From Edaphochlamys debaryana (lineage: Eukaryota > Chlorophyta > Chlorophyceae > Chlamydomonadales), in assembly GCA_016858145.1 (NCBI GenBank), contig JAEHOE010000089.1, forward strand, positions 434,001 to 498,000: a stretch of DNA of 64,000 nt, read 5' to 3'. Below are positions 57,901-64,000 of the stretch, piece by piece. The notes under the pieces were generated by a model. It saw nothing but the letters and a program-made list of their open reading frames with translations, had not been told where the DNA came from and did not search any database. The translations under genes and the position numbers were made by a program. The first letter of the stretch is position 1, and every line of letters begins with the position of its first letter.

Positions 57901-60900
57901 CGGCCAGCGCCTCCAGCAGCTCCAGGGCCTGCTTGGCCACCGACACAGAGTCCGTCAGGCGGGCCTCGGCGCGGCGCGCGGCGGCGGGGCGCTGCTCCAG
58001 CGGCCACAGGCTGCCCCTGACCAGCTCCTTGACCTCGCCCAGGGCGTCCTCCCTGCGGTGGGGTGGGGTGCGGTTGCGGTTGGAGCGTGTGGCCCCTGCG
58101 GCGCAGCCCGTGTCGCCCTTCCGGCTGGCCCTCTCCCCCTCGAGACCTGGTCATCTCCCCGAAGAATTAACCCACCCTCCGATCATATGCGCTCTCCCGA
58201 TGATGCACTCACGCTCCAGCCCGAGCCGGCCGGCTACAAGTAATAATTATAATAATAGCTACGCAACGGGCGAACCCGTGCGTGCCCCACTTCGGGGTTA
58301 AGGGGGCGGGGCAGAATCAACGCCCCGCCACCGGCCACTTCCTTGGCCGCACCCGCCGGGCCCTCGCCCCGGCAGGTCCATCACTTAGTAAAACCTACTC
58401 TCCGCCTGGTGCAAAACGGTGCGCTACAATGTTGTTCAGCCTGACAACAGCCATCCGGTGGAGTTTCAAGCAGCAGTTCCGAGCCAAGACCGTTGGGATC
58501 CTAAGCACTGTCGTCAGCAGCTTGGGTAGAGTCTTAGAGATTGTGCCGCCGAACCCAAGTGTCACTACATTGCGTAGGTGTCAGTTCCGGCCGGCTACAA
58601 GCATCCACCCTTGCCTTTCGACGTCCCCCAGGGAAGCACTGGCCCCTCCTTTCCCCTCGCGCACCTGACGATCGCGCCCTTGTCGTTGCAGCGCGCCAGC
58701 AGCTCCGCCACGCAGCCGAGCAGGCTCTTCTGCAGCACGGGGTTGCCCCGCTCGTCCACCTCCCGCCCCCGGTACCACGCCACCAGGGCGCCCAGGCACT
58801 GCACCAGGCGCCCTCGGAGCGTCGCCTTAGACCTACGGGGCGGGAAATCGGGGCATGGGTTTCCCCAGCTCCGCCTGCTCGTCTGCACCCTAGCACCGCA
58901 AGACGGAGCTGGAGCCGAGCGCTTATTCGAATCTGCGTCCACTCACTGGCAGCCGAAGTACGGCATGAGCTGGCTGATGGCCACGTGCATCACGGCCGGC
59001 AGCTCCCTGGCGATGCCGTACAGCAGGTCGCCCGCGCGCTTGACCACGGCCAGGTCGCCCACGGCCTCCCAGTCCTCGGGCGCCATGTCGCAGAAGCGGG
59101 CCACCAGCGCACGGGCCTGCATGAGATTGGGGGAAAGGGGGGGAAGAGGGGGGAGGGGGGGCGCAACAGGAGTGGCCGTGAAGAGGGGTCAAGTACACAC
59201 GAACATGTGGCCGTGTGAGCTCGCGGCATGCGCGTGCCAACTGCTACAAACTCCGCGGCAGCCCCGGCCGGCCCTCCGGCCGGGCCAGCAGCCGGCCAGA
59301 ATACAGCCGAGTGCCGCAAACCCCGTGGCAGCCCATACAGCGAAGCCTTTCCGGGGCCGCTCTAGTCTATCTGAGGTTGCCTATTATGGAGAACTGGCCT
59401 GGGCGCATGCGCATCAGTTTTGGCCGGCGCCTGCTCACCAGGTTTGGGCTGTTGAACGAGGCGATCGCGGCCTTGGCTGCTGCCAGTGCGGCGTCCTTGC
59501 CGTGGGGCTCGAAGGTGGTGGCCAGGCGGAAGAGCTCCGAGGCCGCCACGTCCAGGCTGCCGGTGCCGGCGGCGTGGCGCGTGGCCGCCAGGGCAACCAG
59601 CGCGGCGCAGTGGGGCTGCTTGGCGGCGGCGGGGTCCTCCATGCAGCGGGCGGCCTGGGGCGGGGTGGGGAAAGGTGGAGGGAATCCTCAGGACGGAGCA
59701 TGCAGGACTCAGGGGTAGGGACACCCAGCCGTAAGGGCCTCTCCCCAGCTTTCGGGCCGCGACTGTGTGAAGACACTTCCAGCACGTCGTCGGCACCAGT
59801 CATGCCGCTGCGCGCGGAGCATGAGGGGCGACCTGCCGGTCCATAGACCGTCCCGCAGCCATAAGGACCCTTGCCTGGCCCCCACCTGGCTCGGGACCCC
59901 TCAGGTCCGCCCCTCACCCCACCCGTGCGATCGGCCGCGGGATTCCACGCCCAGCCCCTCGACCTTCGCCCACGACCTGTCCCCACCCACCTCAACTCCC
60001 TCGTCCCTGGCCACAGCCACGCCCCTTCCTCCCGCCTGACTACGCCACGCCACTCCGCCCCAGCCCTCCCCGTCCCGTCCCCCCCCTTCGCGAGCCCCTC
60101 ACCGTGAGCACGCACAGCTCCACCAAGCGCGCCTTGTCGGCCGGCGAGCGGTACAGCAGGCCGTCCAGCTCGGCCTGCAGCAGCCGCGTCAGCGCCCGCA
60201 CCAGCTTCTCCAGCGGGGCCGCCCAGAAGGACGCCGCGCCGGCATCGGCCGCCTTCTTGCCCCTGCCCTTGCTGGGTTTCTCTGTGACCGAGGGTTAAGT
60301 ACAGCGGGGTACGATGGAAGTGAGGCCAGGTGCGCGTTGGGGTTGCTGATGGTAAATCCGTGGGGCCCCGGCCCCCTTCCCGGGTGCGAACAAGACCTCA
60401 GCGGGCCACAGAGTGGACCCCGTCGGCCCGGCCCCGCCAGCTCGGCTGTGTGCCACGGCAGCTCAGCAAGCTCACCGGTCTTGCGCTGCTCGGCCTCCTG
60501 CGCCACGGCCTCCCGCACGCAGCCGTGGATGCAGTACAGGAAGAAGACGCAGGCGTGGATGGTGCTGAGGTGGGCGACCACCGCAGGGTTGCTCTTCTCC
60601 AGGCCCTCGTGCGCCAGCTCCTCCAGACCGCGCGTGGCTACAGTGTTGAGGGCGTTGCGGAGTGCATCGGTGAGCCGGAGCGCGGTGTCGTTGGACAGCG
60701 CCGCGAAGCTCCTGGGTGGGGAGATCGGTGAGGTGGGGTCGGGGCGGGGTTGAGGTTTGGGAAACAGGCACGGACCCCTGGCACTGCTCCGCACGGGCTG
60801 CACATACCTCACGGCAACGTACGCCGCCTCGAGCGTGGGCTGCCGCACGATCTCCAGAAGGCCATCCGCCAAGGCAGCGATGACCGCTGCAAAAGAGCAA

Positions 60901-61108
60901 GGGGACATGGCGTTTCGTCCAAGGGACCGCTCCCGGTTGCCCGCCGCTCTGCCAAGCTCCACCGCTTCCCAGCCCCGAACTTGCATTCAGCAGCGCCCTC
61001 AGCGTCCTCAGCGGTCACCGTCTCGAGGTCGGGCGCATCTGCCACCCACTGTCCCGCGCGCTCAAGCTCAAGCTCCTCAAGCTTGCGTGGTATCACGAAT
61101 AGATCCAT
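48947..61108 (-). CDS. NCAPD2: Condensin complex subunit 1 (CAP-D2)
   Basis: About 28 minus-strand exons run from MDLFVIPRKLEELELE (61108) to KPDPDALRR-stop (48947). Helical HEAT-like repeats fill the protein, for example RELAGSEDAQRRVWHMVFAK (~56590) and VNLEVIQLLRASLPEVEALL (~56880). The most diagnostic part is the C-terminal Cnd1 block: DLLVALGDLGRRHPNTLEPW (~52950), ITCLRVLSHLILSDMTKPKG (~52620), GHVARCLVARSQPVRELAVC, and YQYLPEIISSA (~52240). The tail, from the exon starting at 50155, is a coiled, then strongly Glu/Asp-rich extension with repeated EEEEE, wider than usual for the family. CAP-D2 is the HEAT subunit of condensin I that helps compact mitotic chromosomes. Intron 1 appears to use a GC donor (GCAAGT). 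Two introns carry repeated copies of the next exon's start. Many exon edges are approximate. Confidence 0.88.
50155..50376 (-). repeat. Three copies of a condensin acceptor plus exon start
   Basis: The working exon starts at 50155 with GACGTCGGCACGTACGAGAA after CCCAG. Copies with their own AG start at 50288 (VVGTYEKGL) and 50376 (DEGTHEKYS). Flanking intron bases on the acceptor side are also partly shared. Confidence 0.85.
54855..55145 (-). repeat. Three copies of a second condensin acceptor plus exon start
   Basis: The working exon starts at 54881 (ALLTAQRYAT). Copies preceded by AG start at 54981 (ALHIAQRYDT) and 55145 (PLLAAQRYAT). Between them lies a loose minisatellite of caccaggga-type units (about 54996-55100). 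Confidence 0.85.
58225..58602. repeat. 15-bp direct repeat flanking ~350 bp in a condensin intron
   Basis: The block ccggccggctacaag occurs near 58226-58240 and again near 58588-58602. It flanks unusually AT-rich sequence that begins taataattataataata. This could be a target-site duplication around an insertion, or chance. Confidence 0.45.
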
Positions 61109-61603
61109 GGCTGTGACCTGGCGACAATGTGGGCCAAAGAACCCCAGCGAGGAGCTCGCGAAAGTCAAGTTTTTGCAACTGCTCCTCCTCCACGCTGAAG
61201 CAATTTAGACGCTCCCAGCCTCCTATGAGGCCATGGTTGCTGTGCGGTGCACGGTATGCCACAAAGGAGCTCGAGCTGCGAAAGCTCGACAGCCCCTGGA
61301 ACCTGCCGTATAATGCGTTGACCCTCCCGCAGAGAGCTTCGCTCATCGCGGTCTGCACGTCGCGCAGTCCCGCAGTGACACAACCAGTAATCAGGCTCTA
61401 TTCTGCTGGTGTCGCCTCAGCATGTTGCGGAACGGCAGGTCGCGGGGCCTGCGCAGCCCCCGCTGCTGCTCATGCAGTCTATTTTAGGCTACGGGGCACC
61501 GCCTATGGTACATCAATCAAGGTTTAGCGTAGCTCGGGTCACAGGACTTTTCGGCATTCTGCGACTCCGCGCCTCTGCTCGCGCCTAGGCCACTCAAAAA
61601 AGG
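61109..61603. promoter_or_regulatory. Divergent promoter region, condensin and Kv-like channel
   Basis: This 495-bp gap separates two head-to-head start codons and should hold both promoters and 5' UTRs. No specific element is recognised. Confidence 0.5.
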
Positions 61604-63943
61604 ATGGAAGCCACAAAGATGAGCGACCGCAGCCCCCGTGGCGGTGACAAGGATGAGGATGAGCTTGAGGAGGCGGGCGGCATCGGCGCAGACGCGGGCG
61701 TGGTGGGGCGGACCGTGGAGCTCAAGCGCCAGGCCGTGGGTGAGTCCCTTGCCGCCGCCAGGGCGTTCGCTGTCGTGGACATCGATAAGTTACAGATGAG
61801 CATGAAGAGAGAACGGTGGTCAAGGGACAAAGGCCCTGGAGGGGCACCGGTAGAACTAGGAGCGGGGTCCCAGATGCCGCCCGCCGCACCTTCACACAAA
61901 CACCGCGCTCCTCCCCCCCCAGATACCCTGTCCGAGGAGACCCGCCGCTTCCTGCACGTGAACGCGCACGGCAAGCCGCTGCCCACGTGGATGAAGTACG
62001 ACAACCAGCCCTCGCTCAGCAGGTCGGAGGGTGCCTGATCAACAGCAGGGGGCGGGTCACCGCCTCGCGCTGAGGGGTTCGGGGGCAGGGCAGGGCCTTG
62101 CGGAGGGCACAGCTTGACTGGGCCTGGGCTCCCGGGTGTACGGCAGAGGGCAGAGGCTCGGTATCACCCCTCGTCCTTCAGTAACCCCTTACCGACCTTG
62201 GCGTGGCCCCTGGGGTCGCCCCTATGGTGGCTGGGGCGAGTTGGCCCGCTGTCGCGGGGGGCATGGACCCGCAGGGCCTCATCCACAGAACCTCGGTCAC
62301 CCCCACACACACCCCTCCGCTGTCCCTCTTGCCACACCACCTTCCCCTTAGCCCCTGGCCCCTCCCCTGCCCCCCCCCCCCGCATGCAGGTACAGCTACC
62401 ACATGTCCCGCCTGCACTCCCTCATGACGGACCCGGGCAGCAGCACGTGGGCCAACATCGTGTCGTACTTCATGGTGCTCACCATCGCCATCTCGGTCAT
62501 TGGGTTGGTTTCTCGGGCGGTGGGGCGGCTGGCCATGCGGAAAGGCGGACGGAGGGGTTAAAGCAGAAAGGGTGGAAGGTGGAGGGCTGGACCAGTGGGA
62601 AGGGAGACGGTGGGAGCGAGGCCAAGGCTGAGGAGGAGGAGGGCCTTGGTGGGGGGACGGAGGATGAAGGCTTCAGAACTGACGCTGGGAACCCCCCTCC
62701 GTTGTTGGCTTCTAACCCCTTCCCTCCGCCCTCTGCTGTCCCGCGTGCCCTTCAACCCTCTCCGTGTCTCCGCTTGACTGCAGGTCATTGGGTGAGGCGA
62801 GGGCCCTGGGGAAGGCGGGGGGGGGGGCTTCGAGGCACGGCATGAGTCACGCTACGGAACCTCGCCTCGTTCGGCACACGTGTTGCCCACACGCTCCTCT
62901 GCCCATGGCGTCTGCGGCCTTCCCATCTCGGTCCCCCCACCCCGCCTTTCCCCAGCTTCTGTCTGGAGACGCTGCCCGTCTTCAAGGCCGACTGTACGGC
63001 GATCCACGTGTTCTGGTACATCGAGGCGATCACGATCCAGATCTTTGCGATCGACTACCTGCTACGGTGGGTAGGCCGCTGTCGGACCCCACCCTGCGGC
63101 AGCGACCCACACTCTCATATGCGGGGAGGCTCTCAACACACGCAGCAGCAGCCGGTGGGCTGCCTCCCATCGCCCACCGGCCACCTCACCGCCAATCCCC
63201 CCCTCGCTCTGGACCTCGGTGCGCATCGGGCTCGCTGGCTGCCGCTCTATCTCTTCCTCCGCTCTCCAATGCTCCGAAAATCTCCCCCCCTATACCCCCC
63301 CCCCCAGCATCGTGTCCGCCCCCGACAAGCTCAAGTTCGTGATGGAGCCCTTCAACATCATTGACCTGGTCGCAATCGTGCCGTGGTGCGTACGGCACTA
63401 CCAATGGGGTGTACGTCATCGGGGTGCTGTACGGCGAGACACGACCACCTGCGCAACCCCAGCCCCCATGACCGGGGCATCGCCCCCGCATCACCTCAGC
63501 CCTCCCAAATGTCTTACCCCCCCTCCTGCCTCCCTCCCCCTCCCTTGCCTCTCCCCCCCATCCCCCCCCAGGTACATCCTGATCATCGTGACCACCGCCT
63601 CCAACTCCTCCGCCTCCTTCTCGGGCACCTCCGTGTTCCGGGTGGTGCGCCTGGCGCGGGTGTTCAGGGTGCTCAAGCTCGGGGGCAGGTGGGAGGGGAG
63701 GGGAAGGGATAGCGAGAGGCTGGGAACTAGAGCGTTATGCTTTGAGGCAAACGGAGTGGAGGGAAGGCGACTTCAGCGGACACCAAGCAAGACGACAGGA
63801 CGGGGCTCCCTCCTTTCACCCTGGCCCCCACGCACCCATTTCCCCCCCCCCCCCCCCCCGCCCCCCCCCCCCCCCCCAGGTACTCCAAGCTCATAGTGGT
63901 GCTGGGGGCGCTGCGCAAGTCGCTGGACATGCTGGGGCTCATG
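61604..63943 (+). CDS. Voltage-gated (Kv-like) ion channel, 3' partial
   Basis: Exons 61604-61739, 61923-62022, 62390-62503, 62956-63066, 63308-63385, 63572-63688 and 63880-63943 give 240 residues, and the gene runs off the window. The N-terminus is acidic and cytosolic. S1 is WANIVSYFMVLTIAISVIGF, S2 is IHVFWYIEAITIQIFAIDYL, and S3 is FNIIDLVAIVPWYILIIVTT. S4 is VFRVVRLARVFRVLKLGGR, with regularly spaced Arg/Lys as in Shaker-type voltage sensors, followed by an S4-S5 linker (YSKLIVVLGALRKS). The pore lies outside, so potassium selectivity is an inference. Introns at all internal S-segment borders are phase 2. An intron of >40 nearly pure C bases precedes the last visible exon. Confidence 0.88.
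63842..63877 (+). repeat. Near-homopolymeric C tract at an acceptor
   Basis: About 36 bases, all C except one G, directly precede the CCAG acceptor of the channel exon at 63880. It is the extreme case of the C-rich polypyrimidine tracts seen in most introns here and is a likely sequencing or assembly trouble spot. Confidence 0.9.
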
Positions 63944-64000
63944 GTGGGACTCGGTCGGGGTGGGGGCCCGCCCCAAGGACAAGCACCCCGCCCCTTCCTA
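63944..64000 (+). other. Start of an intron cut by the window edge
   Basis: The donor gtgggac follows the last visible exon of the channel gene. The intron continues beyond the window. Confidence 0.6.

Overview
The window reads as nuclear DNA of a flagellated chlorophyte alga of the Chlamydomonas/Volvox type. The evidence is GC-rich coding DNA split into many short exons, introns ending in long C-rich tracts, TGTAA polyadenylation signals behind several genes, a TTTTAGGG/TTTAGGG telomere-like motif, and two flagellar genes. Gene models were built by hand from reading frames, phase-compatible GT-AG junctions and recognisable motifs. No alignment or RNA evidence was available.

Layout. (1) 34-5177 (+): a STAND ATPase cut off at its 5' end, with an N-terminal helical bundle resembling cell-death 4HB/HeLo domains, then a degenerate EF-hand, NB-ARC, winged helix and hydrophobic C-terminus. 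(2) 8389-11263 (+): a degenerate tandem paralogue with a 1-nt frameshift, an in-frame TAG at an exon edge, a lost GT donor and no winged helix. The spacer between the copies carries a hairpin and a retroelement-like primer-binding motif. (3) 12810-15027 (-): an LSm10-like Sm protein, divergent from (4) 15475-17630 (+), an unrecognised basic, low-complexity protein. (5) 20828-28748 (-): a secreted/transmembrane TKL-type kinase. (6) 30054-32292 (+): CFAP77. (7) 33515-35964 (+): ribosomal protein SA (uS2). (8) 36978-41054 (+): a SHIPPO/PG-repeat protein. (9) 42409-47366 (-): an unrecognised multi-pass membrane protein. (10) 48947-61108 (-): condensin subunit CAP-D2 in about 28 exons, divergent from (11) 61604 to the window edge (+), a voltage-gated (Kv-like) channel through S1-S4.

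The genes do not form an operon-like pathway. They are a mix of housekeeping (uS2, condensin), flagellar (CFAP77, SHIPPO), signalling (kinase, channel), RNA processing (LSm10-like) and possible cell-death or immunity genes (the NB-ARC pair). Two observations stand out. One is the EF-hand/NB-ARC architecture with a cell-death-like bundle in a green alga. The other is a recurrent pattern of short local duplications that copy an exon edge, including its splice site or stop codon, into the adjoining non-coding DNA, seen in at least four genes.
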